Origin: Caballeronia glathei
Lineage (GTDB): Bacteria > Pseudomonadota > Gammaproteobacteria > Burkholderiales > Burkholderiaceae
DNA: 64,000 nt
Assembly: GCF_000698595.1 (NCBI RefSeq)
Contig: NZ_JFHC01000021.1
Span: 45,829-109,828 of the forward strand
Direction: 5' to 3'
The notes under the pieces are model-generated. The model searched no databases. It worked only from the letters and a program-made list of their open reading frames with translations, and had not been told where the DNA came from. Within the stretch, counting starts at the first letter, position 1. Every line of letters begins with the position of its first letter. Positions 45,291 to 54,255 of this stretch are shown here, one piece after another. Made by a program: the position numbers and the translations under genes.

Positions 45291-45444
45291 GGGCGGTGGG
45301 AACGCCTGCCATCCTGCGGGCTATCCGCCGCAAGCCGCGGTGCCCGCCGCCCGCATCCACTATCATCGGCATCGAAGCGCCCGCCGCGGAACCAGACCGC
45401 ACGCGCCGCGCGCGTCGATTCGGAACATCGGAGGAAGCACCGGT

Positions 45445-45816
45445 ATGGAAAGACCCGAAATGCGAAGCGAGCTCGCCGAGTTGCGCGATCTCGTCCGCGA
45501 ATTTGTCAGCGAGCGGGAGTGGCAAAAATTTCACACCCCGAAGAACGTCGCCATCGCGATCAGCGTGGAGGCGAGCGAACTGCTCGAACCTTTCCAGTGG
45601 CTTGCGACGGGCGACAAGCCCGAGCTGGGCGACGCCCGGCTGACCGGCATCCGCCACGAGATGGCCGACGTGCTCGCCTATCTGATCCTTCTCGCCGACA
45701 GGCTCGATGTCGATCTCTATCAGGCGATGCTCGAAAAGATGGCCCTTAATCGCGCGAAATATCCCGCGGAGAAGGTGCGGGGCGACCGGCGGAAATACTC
45801 CGAGTACGACGACTGA
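45445..45816 (+). CDS. MazG-like nucleotide pyrophosphohydrolase
   Basis: Small all-alpha NTP pyrophosphohydrolase of 123 residues, in the RS21-C6/dCTPase-like group rather than long MazG. The metal-binding acidic motif appears as EASELLEPFQW near residue 49 and HEMADVLAYLILLADRLDVD near 72. It would hydrolyse a (d)NTP to NMP and pyrophosphate, possibly for house-cleaning. GGAGG is 11 bases before the ATG, and a second ATG at 45460 is possible. The C-terminus is basic and ends SEYDD. Confidence 0.87.
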   Translation: MERPEMRSELAELRDLVREFVSEREWQKFHTPKNVAIAISVEASELLEPFQWLATGDKPELGDARLTGIRHEMADVLAYLILLADRLDVDLYQAMLEKMALNRAKYPAEKVRGDRRKYSEYDD

Positions 45817-45944
45817 AGCCGCGCGGCCGCGACGGCCGAACCGGCCCGTGCGCCAGGGCAATCGGGAAAGACGCAATGGCGCCGCGCGCCGCGCGCCGGC
45901 TATGCTGCCGCGACACGGTCTCTCTTCCAATCAAAGGATCTCCG

Positions 45945-47126
<1,182 letters not shown>

Positions 47127-47181
47127 ACGCGGCACTGAACGAAGCACGGAAGCCGGCAATGCGCGGCGCGTTGCCGGCGGG

Positions 47182-47220
47182 AAAATAAATCCGCGCAACC
47201 CGCTGCGGATTTATTTTTCT
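47182..47220 (+). terminator. Rho-independent terminator candidate
   Basis: AAAATAAATCCGC (47182-47194) pairs with GCGGATTTATTTT (47205-47217) around a 10-base loop, 55 bases after the acyl-CoA dehydrogenase stop. The upper stem is GC-rich and the lower stem supplies the T-run, so it could work on both strands. The remaining bases to 47574 hold nothing I can name; they presumably include the acyltransferase promoter. Confidence 0.75.
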
Positions 47221-47574
47221 CCGGCGAACCGTGCATTGGCGATTTTTTTTCCTCCGCGACCGTCCTAAGATGGTCCGAACGCGTGTGCCATCGTTTGTGC
47301 GGACCCATCCGCCCATCGTCGCGACGGCACACGGCACGCATGGGGCGGAACCGGCGCACTGACGGTGCCGATCACGGATCGGGCGAACGAACATACCTGT
47401 TCTCGCTGCTGCGCCGCCCCGGGACGTCGAAGGCAGCGCGCCCTTGCGCGCGTTGCCACGGTTGCTTCGTCCTCGCACTCGGGCGCGGCGTCGCAAGTTT
47501 CACGGATACTCGTTTCCACTTCTTCGCCGCGGCCTTCACCAATCCAGGTGTGTTTGCGTACACCGATTCGGACG

Positions 47575-48723
47575 ATGGCATTCATGGAAAACAGGATTCG
47601 CGGCCTGGACGGCCTGCGCGCAATTGCCGTGCTGATGGTATTCACCCAGCATCGCATCACGGGCCCCGGCAACGAAATCGGGCATCTCGGCGTATGGATA
47701 TTCTTCGCGCTCAGCGGCTTTCTGATAACGGGCATATTGACCGGTCAGCGCGAGAAAATCGATGATGAAACCAGTCATTTTTTCGCGGAGCTCAAGCGCT
47801 TTCTCTTCAGGCGGACGCTGCGGATATTCCCTGTCTACTACCTTCTGCTCGCCGTGATGGCGGCCTTGATGGGCCTGGGTTTCGCAAGCCCGTGGCTCGC
47901 CCCGGGATTACTCTTTCATTTCGCCTATTTATCGAACATATGGATCGGCGATGTGCTGCATTACTGGCCCGGCCCTTATTCGCATTTATGGAGTCTCTCG
48001 ATTGAAGAGCAGTTTTATATTTTTTTTGCACCGCTCCTGTTGATTGCGCCTGCCCGCTGGCATCTGAAATTCTGTTATGTGGTATTCGCGGCCGGCGTGG
48101 CATCGATAATGCTCATGCGCATTGAAAACGAGCCGGCTATCGTTGCGTATACGAATCCGCTCGGCAATTTCTGGCTGTTCGCGCTCGGCGGCATCGGCGC
48201 AGCGTGGCTGCGCCGGGAACAGTCCGTCGCCCGGCAGATCCTGTCCCGGCCGCAGACGTTCATCGCGCTCGTGTGCGGCGTCGCGGCGCTCGCCGCGACC
48301 CAGCCGCTCTGGAAGCTTGCGGCGAGTCCGGTCGTCTACACGGGCATCTGCATGCTGTATGGCGTCTGCATTGCCGCGACCGTCTGCTCGATCGCGTGCA
48401 GCGGCAGCGCGCGGCTGGTCGGCCTGCTCGAAACGCGCTGGCTCGCGTCGCTCGGGCGCATCAGCTACGGGTTCTACCTCTATCACAACTTCGTGCCGAA
48501 TTTCGCGCGCCTCGCCCGCGTGAAGGCGATGTTCGGCGGCCAGGCGGTGCCGTGGTGGGTTCAGGCGCTGGGCGTCGCGGCGTCGTTCGTCGTCGCGCTG
48601 GTGCTCGCGAAGCTGTCGTGGCGGTATATCGAGGAACCGGTGCTGCGCCTGAAGACGCGCCAGACGGTGCGCGCCGTGAACACGGCAACGCCTGCCCGCC
48701 GCGCCGATCTGTACCGCGGATGA
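47575..48723 (+). CDS. Acyltransferase family protein (OafA/YrhL type)
   Basis: Polytopic membrane acyltransferase of 382 residues with about ten helices, likely O-acylating a surface glycan or lipid. The N-terminus has IRGLDGLRAIAVLMVFTQH with the conserved His, then GVWIFFALSGFLITGIL. WSLSIEEQFYIFFAPLLL lies near residue 143 and RISYGFYLYHNF near 297. The start is at ATG 47575 or 47584; no strong ribosome-binding site is seen. The first 600 bases are clearly lower in G+C than neighbours, which may signal acquisition, as is common for surface-modification genes. No glycan operon is adjacent. Confidence 0.88.
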   Translation: MAFMENRIRGLDGLRAIAVLMVFTQHRITGPGNEIGHLGVWIFFALSGFLITGILTGQREKIDDETSHFFAELKRFLFRRTLRIFPVYYLLLAVMAALMGLGFASPWLAPGLLFHFAYLSNIWIGDVLHYWPGPYSHLWSLSIEEQFYIFFAPLLLIAPARWHLKFCYVVFAAGVASIMLMRIENEPAIVAYTNPLGNFWLFALGGIGAAWLRREQSVARQILSRPQTFIALVCGVAALAATQPLWKLAASPVVYTGICMLYGVCIAATVCSIACSGSARLVGLLETRWLASLGRISYGFYLYHNFVPNFARLARVKAMFGGQAVPWWVQALGVAASFVVALVLAKLSWRYIEEPVLRLKTRQTVRAVNTATPARRADLYRG

Positions 48724-48796
48724 ACGGCATGGATCGGTTGCATCGGGCGGACGCCTTCCTGCGCGCGGAGGCGCCGCGGCGAATCGAATCGAGCGC

Positions 48797-48812
48797 TCCG
48801 GTCATGACCGGA
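48797..48812. other. 16-bp perfect palindrome between convergent genes
   Basis: TCCGGTCATGACCGGA lies in the 110-base gap between the convergent acyltransferase and FUSC genes. As RNA it would give a 6-bp stem with a CATG tetraloop on either strand. No T-run follows, so terminator function is doubtful. Confidence 0.4.
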
Positions 48813-48833
48813 CGACTCCCTGCTCCGGTGCGC

Positions 48834-49958
48834 CTACTGCGCGGTGCGCGGCGGGCGCAGCGGAAAAATGAACAGCGCGGCCGCGAGTCCGAGCGCGCCG
48901 CCAAGCAGCGTCTCCCATGCGCGCGCCGCGAGCAGCGTAATCGAATGCTCGCCGCTCACCGCCAGCGTCACGATCAGCGTGAAGGCAAAGGCCGCGCATG
49001 CGATGTCGTAGCGCTCGGGCAGCGCCATCGAGTAGACGATCATCGCGAGCGCGGCCACCGCCCAGATCAGCAGCGGCGCATGCACGGCGACGGGCAGGCA
49101 GGCGAGGCCGAGCGGAACGCCGATCAGCGTGCCGATGATCCGCCGCCGCACGCGCTCGGCCGTGCCGGTCGCGGAGCCCGCGACGACATACGTGCAGGCC
49201 GTGATCGCCCAGGCGGATTCCTCCAGGCCGACCGTCGCGTTCAGCGCGATCACGACGAGCGCGCCGCTTGCGGCCTGCACGCCCATGACGAGTTCCGGCG
49301 CGAGCTTCCAGCGGCTCTGCACCGCGGCGGGCGCGAGCGCGGCGACCGACGCGGGATGCTCGGCGGGGCCGCTCAGCATGCGCGGTACGATCGACGCCAC
49401 CGCCGCGATCATGCCGGCGACAGCCACCACGGGCAGATCGGCGGGCACGAGCCGCAGCGCATAGGCGAGCAATTGTCCGATGAAAAACTGCGAACCGATG
49501 CCCGCGCCGAGCACGCCGAAACGCTTCAGATAGCCGACCAGGAAGGCGCCTGTGACGAGCGTCAGTTCCGGACCCGCGCGGCCGGCCGGCTGCAGGAGCG
49601 GCGCGAGCAGGATGAACACGGCCGCGCCGAGGGCGCCCGCCGCGCACAGCAGCGCGAGGTCGCGGCTCGACTCGGGGCGGGTCGTGCGCGCTTCCGAGAC
49701 GCTTGCCCAGAGCGCGCAACTCCCCGCGAGCGTACCGAGCGACGCCGAGCCGGGCAGCTCGCTCGTGATGTCCTGCAGCGTGCCGAGCGAAGCCGCGATG
49801 CCGAACGCGGTGATGAGCCGCAGCCCCTTGATGCGCCGGTGCGTGCCGGGGTCGACCCGGTTGATCCACGCGATCGCGGCCGTGAATGCATGCAGGACGC
49901 GTCGCGTGCGCGGATCGGAATGCGGGCGGGCGCCGCCGATGGGCTGGTCGTCGTTCAT
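48834..49958 (-). CDS. FUSC-type inner-membrane transporter (aromatic acid exporter-like)
   Basis: Membrane protein of 374 residues with about ten hydrophobic helices arranged as two similar halves (about residues 43-175 and 225-365), as in the FUSC/YccS/AaeB superfamily. Recognisable pieces are RLITAFGIAASLGTLQDIT, FFIGQLLAYALRLVPADLP, and GTAERVRRRIIGTLIGVPLG with ALPERYDIACAAFAFTLIV in the second half. It is shorter than AaeB and lacks the large cytoplasmic domain. The ATG at 49958 gives a normal polar N-terminus. Substrate unknown; aromatic acids or fusaric-acid-like compounds are typical for relatives. Confidence 0.82.
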   Translation of the reverse strand: MNDDQPIGGARPHSDPRTRRVLHAFTAAIAWINRVDPGTHRRIKGLRLITAFGIAASLGTLQDITSELPGSASLGTLAGSCALWASVSEARTTRPESSRDLALLCAAGALGAAVFILLAPLLQPAGRAGPELTLVTGAFLVGYLKRFGVLGAGIGSQFFIGQLLAYALRLVPADLPVVAVAGMIAAVASIVPRMLSGPAEHPASVAALAPAAVQSRWKLAPELVMGVQAASGALVVIALNATVGLEESAWAITACTYVVAGSATGTAERVRRRIIGTLIGVPLGLACLPVAVHAPLLIWAVAALAMIVYSMALPERYDIACAAFAFTLIVTLAVSGEHSITLLAARAWETLLGGALGLAAALFIFPLRPPRTAQ

Positions 49959-50177
49959 GGGTGGTGATCCGGGACGGCGGGCTTCGGGAGCGAGACTCGG
50001 ACTGCCTTCCGATTCTAGGCGATGGACGGCGCGTGCGTTGCGCGCCGGCCGGGCTGCGCGCATGTGCCGAGCGTGCCGTTTGAAGACGCGAACGCCCCGC
50101 TGCAAGCCGATGCCCGTAATACTTCTGAATTGGCCGCGGCATCCGGCGCGCGGGTGCTCGCGCGCCTTGCCGGCCGG

Positions 50178-50447
50178 CTACTGAATGCCGGAGCCGGCCG
50201 CCTGCGCCCGCTGTGCCGCGACGATCCGTCCTGCGCGTTGCGCGTTTTCAGGGTAGTTCAGCCAGTCGTTCGGATCGTAGCCGGCCTTGATCCATGCGAC
50301 GAGATCCGCCTTCACCTCGGCGCGCGTCATGGGCGCGGACGGATCGTAGTAGCGCGAAGGAGGCTGCGCGAACGCGCTGGTGGCACACCAGGCGCCGGCG
50401 ATGGCGATCGCGACGGCGCCCGGAAAGAGGCGGGAAAGGATTTTCAT
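50178..50447 (-). CDS. DUF4148 small secreted protein
   Basis: Exported protein of 89 residues, the shortest of the family here. The signal peptide ends near SAFA-QP (about residue 27). The core MTRAEVKADLVAWIKAGYDP is followed by NDWLNYPENAQRAGRIVAAQ, close to the consensus (NYP-E-AQ). GAGG lies 9 bases upstream of the ATG. An inverted repeat, ACCGTC-N6-GACGGT, lies 15 bases upstream of the start. Function unknown. Confidence 0.85.
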   Translation of the reverse strand: MKILSRLFPGAVAIAIAGAWCATSAFAQPPSRYYDPSAPMTRAEVKADLVAWIKAGYDPNDWLNYPENAQRAGRIVAAQRAQAAGSGIQ

Positions 50448-50461
50448 GACAGGAACCTCGA

Positions 50462-50479
50462 ACCGTCAGTGAGGACGGT
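50462..50479. promoter_or_regulatory. Inverted repeat in the leader of a DUF4148 gene
   Basis: ACCGTC (50462-50467) and GACGGT (50474-50479) flank a 6-base spacer, 14 bases upstream of the minus-strand start at 50447. The arms resemble the CCGTC/GACGG arms upstream of two other DUF4148 genes. It may be a leader hairpin or an operator. Confidence 0.35.
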
Positions 50480-50678
50480 CTTTCCATTCTAGGCGACACG
50501 CCGCACGAGGCCTTGCGTCACCGGTGAGCGCATCAACGCCTATACTGTAAGCAGTATGTAAACAGTCTTCTGCGCCCGCCGCACGGACCTCGCGCGTCGG
50601 CAAGAAGGCCATAGACCGGACCCCGGACACCCCGGATACCGCCGGAAACATACGAGGACGCCCGCACGGGAGGAACTC

Positions 50679-51254
50679 ATGTTCAAGCATCTATTGGTGC
50701 CGACGGACGGTTCGGCACTCTCCGGCGCCGCCGTTCAGATGGCGGTGACCGTCGCGAAGGAAAACGGCGCCAGCCTGACGGCGCTTCACGTGATGCCCGA
50801 GTTCCACGTGCTCGCATACGGATCGGAAATGCTCATCGACACCGAGGAGCGCTTCATGCGCTCCGCCAGGGAGCACGCGGACAGTTACCTCAGGGCCGTC
50901 GGGGAGACGGCGACGGAGGCGGGCGTCGAGTGCGACACCGTCGCGACGGTGCGCGCCCACCCGTATGAAGCAATCATCGACATCGCGACGCATCGTCATT
51001 GCGATCTCATCGTGATGGCGTCGCATGGACGCGGCGGCATGCGCGCGCTCCTGATCGGCAGCGAGACCCAGAAGGTGCTCACGCACAGCATGATTCCGGT
51101 GCTGGTCGTGCGGCAGGAGGCGCACGCAGGCGCCGCGCGCGGCGTCGAAGCCGGCATGCCGCAGGCTCCGGCGAGCGATCCCGACCGGATCTACGTGCCC
51201 AATCCGCCGCTCGCGGTCGAGCCGGATCAAGGTTCGCGGCGGCCCGCGCCGTAG
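50679..51254 (+). CDS. Universal stress protein (ATP-binding type)
   Basis: UspA-fold protein of 191 residues. It starts FKHLLVPTDGSALSGAAVQ with the usual Asp, and carries the nucleotide-binding signature MASHGRGGMRALLIGSETQ (G-2x-G-9x-G-S) near residues 112-130, followed by PVLVVR. A 45-residue tail after the fold (Pro/Ala-rich, DRIYVPNPP) is unusual. GGAGG precedes the ATG. Upstream an inverted repeat, ATACTG-N4-CAGTAT (50542-50557), might be regulatory. Such proteins are typically induced by stationary phase, low oxygen or envelope stress. Confidence 0.92.
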   Translation: MFKHLLVPTDGSALSGAAVQMAVTVAKENGASLTALHVMPEFHVLAYGSEMLIDTEERFMRSAREHADSYLRAVGETATEAGVECDTVATVRAHPYEAIIDIATHRHCDLIVMASHGRGGMRALLIGSETQKVLTHSMIPVLVVRQEAHAGAARGVEAGMPQAPASDPDRIYVPNPPLAVEPDQGSRRPAP

Positions 51255-51347
51255 CTCGACCGCATCGTCTCTTCGTGCCGCCGCGCTCGCCGCCGCGTCT
51301 CGTGTCCTGCGCGGGCGCGCCGGTGAGCCGTACAAATCCGCGTATGT

Positions 51348-51361
51348 CGATCGGCCGATCG
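51348..51361. promoter_or_regulatory. 14-bp perfect palindrome upstream of the M14/hydrolase operon
   Basis: CGATCGGCCGATCG, directly followed by a CCCTATACT segment that could contain a -10 box. It is 112 bases upstream of the start at 51473 and 47 bases (centre to centre) from a second symmetric site at 51395-51408. Confidence 0.4.
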
Positions 51362-51394
51362 GCCCTATACTCGTCGTCCCGTTAGCGGGAAAAT

Positions 51395-51408
51395 CGACCG
51401 GACGGTCG
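51395..51408. promoter_or_regulatory. TetR-like operator candidate
   Basis: CGACCG-GA-CGGTCG is an inverted repeat with a 2-base spacer, typical in form of TetR-family operators, 64 bases upstream of the M14-like gene. No TetR gene is visible nearby. A small hairpin CCCG-TTAG-CGGG (51378-51389) lies between the two symmetric sites. Confidence 0.4.
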
Positions 51409-51472
51409 GATCAGGCGACCTCGATCCGTCGAAAAAAACAACCAGAAAACAACCAGACGACAGGGCGTGGCC

Positions 51473-52507
51473 ATGAGCACGTTACGCGTTGCAGCAGACA
51501 GCTTCGCCGAGTTCGACGAACTCGAAGACATCCTGGCGGCGGGCGGCACCCGGTTCGAGCGGCGCACGGTGTGCGAAGTGCGAAGCGGCACGCGGGCGTT
51601 TCCCGTCGTCACCGCCGCGATCGGATCGAGCGACCCCAACGCCCCGGCCATCGGCTTTTTCGGCGGCGTGCACGGGCTCGAGTGCATCGGCACGCAGCTC
51701 ATCCTCGACTACATGCGCGCGCTGCTGCGCCGCCTCGAATGGGACGATCTGCTCGGCGAGCAGTTGCGCTCGATCCGGCTCGTCTTCATGCCGATCGTGA
51801 ATCCGGGCGGCATGTGGGCGCGCACGCGCTCGAATCCGAACGGCGTCGACCTGATGCGCAACGCGCCGCAAAACGCCGAAGGACGCGTGCCGTTTCTCGC
51901 CGGCGGGCAGCGCATCGGCCCCTGGCTGCCGTGGTATCGCGGCAGCCCCACGGAATCGATGGAACTCGAAAGCACCGCGCTCCTCTCGGTCGTCACGGAC
52001 GAGCTGATCTCGCGGCCGTTCAGCCTTGCGGTCGATTGCCATTCGGGCTTCGGCTGGGACGACAGCATCTGGTTTCCCTACGCCCGGACCGCGCGCGAGA
52101 TGGCCCATCTCCCCGAAATGTTCCTGCTGAAGACGATGTTCGAGCAGTCGCATCCGCATCACGGCTACGCGTTCGAGCCGCAAAGCCACCAATATCTGCT
52201 GCACGGCGATCTCTGGGACTGGGCCTACGACCAGGCGCGTGCGCCCAGCATCTTCCTGCCGATGACGCTCGAACTGGGTTCGTGGCGCTGGATCAGGAAG
52301 AACCCGCTGCAGCTTTTCTCGCGGCTCGGCATCTACAACCCGATCAAGGCGCATCGCACGAGGCGGGTGCTGCGCCGGCATCCGAGCTTCTTCGACTTCC
52401 TGACGCGCGCGGCCTTCTCGTCGCATCGATGGCTGCCGCGCGGCGAGTTCCGGCACGAACTTCAGCGGCGCGCGGCCGAGCACTGGTGCCGCAAGCCCGC
52501 GCAATGA
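51473..52507 (+). CDS. M14-family metallopeptidase/deacylase-like protein
   Basis: Zinc hydrolase of 344 residues related to M14 carboxypeptidases and aspartoacylase-like amidohydrolases. The zinc motif is GVHGLECIGTQ (His66, Glu69), the third ligand is in DCHSGFGWDD (His189), and a candidate catalytic Glu is in LELGSW (Glu266). NPGGMWARTRSNPNGVDLMR shows the substrate-binding Arg/Asn pattern of M14. No signal peptide is seen, so it is cytoplasmic. The ATG at 51473 follows AGGG; a GTG at 51467 is an alternative. It overlaps the next hydrolase gene as ATGA. Substrate unknown. Confidence 0.85.
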   Translation: MSTLRVAADSFAEFDELEDILAAGGTRFERRTVCEVRSGTRAFPVVTAAIGSSDPNAPAIGFFGGVHGLECIGTQLILDYMRALLRRLEWDDLLGEQLRSIRLVFMPIVNPGGMWARTRSNPNGVDLMRNAPQNAEGRVPFLAGGQRIGPWLPWYRGSPTESMELESTALLSVVTDELISRPFSLAVDCHSGFGWDDSIWFPYARTAREMAHLPEMFLLKTMFEQSHPHHGYAFEPQSHQYLLHGDLWDWAYDQARAPSIFLPMTLELGSWRWIRKNPLQLFSRLGIYNPIKAHRTRRVLRRHPSFFDFLTRAAFSSHRWLPRGEFRHELQRRAAEHWCRKPAQ

Positions 52508-53277
52508 GCCGGTGGATCCTGCTGCGCGGCCTCACGCGCGAGGCGCGCCACTGGGGCGCGTTCGCAGAGCGCCTTCGCGGCATGGGCGGCGCGTTCGCGG
52601 ACCGCGTCACGCTCATCGACCTGCCGGGAAACGGCGCCGAATGGATGCAGAAGGCGCCGCTCGACGTGCGCGCGATGACCGCATTCGTGCGTGCGCGGGC
52701 GGCTGACAGGGGCGTTGCGCCGCCGTACCGGCTGATCGCGATGTCGCTCGGCGGCATGGTCGCGACCGAGTGGGCGCAGCGGCATCCGGACGAAATCGAA
52801 CGGCTGGTGCTGATCAACACGAGCATGCGGCCGTTCGCGCGCGTCACCGAGCGCCTGCGGCCCGCGGCGTGGCCGGCGCTCGTGCGGGTCGCGGCGGCGT
52901 GGCCCGACGCGCCGCGAAGCGAGGCGATCATCCACGCGCTGACCTGCAACCGGCGCGATACCGCCGCCGCCGATATCGCCCATTGGGCCGACATCCGCCG
53001 CAGTGCGCGCGTGAATGCGGCGAACGGCGTGCGCCAGCTGCTGGCGGCGGCGCGCTTTCGAGCCGACGCTGCGGCGCCGCGCTGTCCGACGCTTCTGCTG
53101 TCGTCGGCGGCGGACCGGCTGGTCGATCCGGTGTGCTCTGTGCGCATCGCGTCGCAGTGGCATGCGTCGCACGCCGCGCATCCCTGGGCCGGCCACGACC
53201 TGCCTCACGACGACCCCGACTGGACGAGCCAGGCGATCGGCGACTGGCTCGCGGCCGTGGATCGCTCAGCGCCTTGA
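52504..53277 (+). CDS. Alpha/beta-fold hydrolase coupled to the M14-like gene
   Basis: Alpha/beta hydrolase of 257 residues. The nucleophile elbow AMSLGGM (Ser81), an acid in SSAADRLVD (Asp204) and His231 in WAGHDLPHDD complete the triad. The start codon overlaps the stop of the M14-like gene, which implies coupled translation and a shared pathway, perhaps sequential cleavage of an acylated or amide compound. The N-terminus WILLRGLTREARHWGAF resembles BioH-like or lactone hydrolases. Substrate unknown. Confidence 0.87.
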   Translation: MSRWILLRGLTREARHWGAFAERLRGMGGAFADRVTLIDLPGNGAEWMQKAPLDVRAMTAFVRARAADRGVAPPYRLIAMSLGGMVATEWAQRHPDEIERLVLINTSMRPFARVTERLRPAAWPALVRVAAAWPDAPRSEAIIHALTCNRRDTAAADIAHWADIRRSARVNAANGVRQLLAAARFRADAAAPRCPTLLLSSAADRLVDPVCSVRIASQWHASHAAHPWAGHDLPHDDPDWTSQAIGDWLAAVDRSAP

Positions 53278-53618
53278 CGCCGCGCAACGCGCGACTACCC
53301 TTGTAGTTCGGACGCACGGCCGGACACGATCCCGCCGGATAAAAAAAGTTTCACGAACATGCGTCTATTTGGCTGAAATGCCCGTATCGCGGGGCTTCGC
53401 GGGCTCATCCGCGTGAGCGGACCCTCCGTTCGTAGGATTCTTGCCACGCAGCAATCATGGCCATTGTTGCAACGCAACATCCTCCCGCGTATGCTGTATC
53501 GGCTGGGCGGGATCCCGGGCCTCGGTTCGAGGCGAAGAGGGCTTTCGGCCACCCTGGTTTTTCGTCCGTTGCCATGCGGACGCCGCACGGAGGAACCGCT
53601 TGTCGGAAGGAGTTGAAC
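53278..53618. other. Intergenic region, nothing recognised
   Basis: The 341 bases between the hydrolase and the 80-aa protein contain an A-run (53341-53347) and presumably the promoter of the small gene. I see no hairpin with a T-run and no convincing frame. Confidence 0.4.
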
Positions 53619-53861
53619 ATGGACGCAGCGCTCAAGTCGTCGGACCCGACGCTTCACGTCTTCGAGCAGGAGGGCGAGTGGCACTGGGGTATCACCATCG
53701 ATAGGCCGACCGGAATCGGAATGAAGGTCGTCGCCTTCAGCGAGGAAGGATTCGGCTCGGAAGCCGAAGCTCGCGAAGACGGCGAATACGTACTTCGCGC
53801 CGAGGACTGGAAGTCGAAACAAAGCTGGCGCCGCACCGAGCGCTCCCAGCGCTACCTCTGA
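53619..53861 (+). CDS. Conserved-looking small hypothetical protein
   Basis: Acidic to neutral cytoplasmic protein of 80 residues that I do not recognise. AAGGAG 7 bases before the ATG at 53619 makes it a likely real gene. The sequence is compact (TLHVFEQEGEWHWGITIDRP, then GSEAEAREDGEYVLRAEDW) and suggests a small beta-sheet followed by a helix. It has no signal peptide or cysteine. It stands alone between a hydrolase and a GNAT gene. Confidence 0.65.
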   Translation: MDAALKSSDPTLHVFEQEGEWHWGITIDRPTGIGMKVVAFSEEGFGSEAEAREDGEYVLRAEDWKSKQSWRRTERSQRYL

Positions 53862-54255
53862 GCCGTCCTTGCGCGGCGTGACGCCGCCCGCGCGGTGATG
53901 CCGGAGTCACCGGCGCGCACTCTCATCCTTCCTTTCCGTACCTTCACGGGGCCACAGCCGGCAATGCCGCGCCGCCGATGCCCGCCACGCCTTGCCACGC
54001 CGGCGCCGATCTGCCTGTTTGCCCTCCGTCAGCCCGAGCCGATGCTGCCGCGCCGACGCCGCGGCACGCTGCGCCGGATGAGAACGTCGATTTCCGTGAC
54101 AGGGCGGACATGGCTGCGCGGGCCGCCCAAACTCGAGCCGGCGCGAATCGCGCGAGATGCGGTCACCGCTCTCGAGCCGGTCCGCAGGCGCCTTGCTGCC
54201 GCCCGCCGAATGGAGCGACACTTGACGCATTGCCAACGGCGCCCGAGGTGACCGC
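53862..54255. other. Intergenic region, nothing recognised
   Basis: 394 bases upstream of the acetyltransferase. Open frames here are Arg/Pro-rich and have no ribosome-binding site, so they are taken as shadows of GC-rich DNA. No repeat or RNA gene was recognised. Confidence 0.4.

Noticed and set aside
45179..45643. A 154-codon frame from a TTG codon, considered as a regulator gene for the nearby inverted repeats
   Set aside because: It shows no helix-turn-helix or other family pattern and overlaps the MazG-like gene in another frame, which is well supported.
50542..50557. LexA box upstream of the universal stress protein
   Set aside because: ATACTG-N4-CAGTAT resembles part of a LexA site but lacks CTG-N10-CAG spacing; kept only as an inverted repeat.
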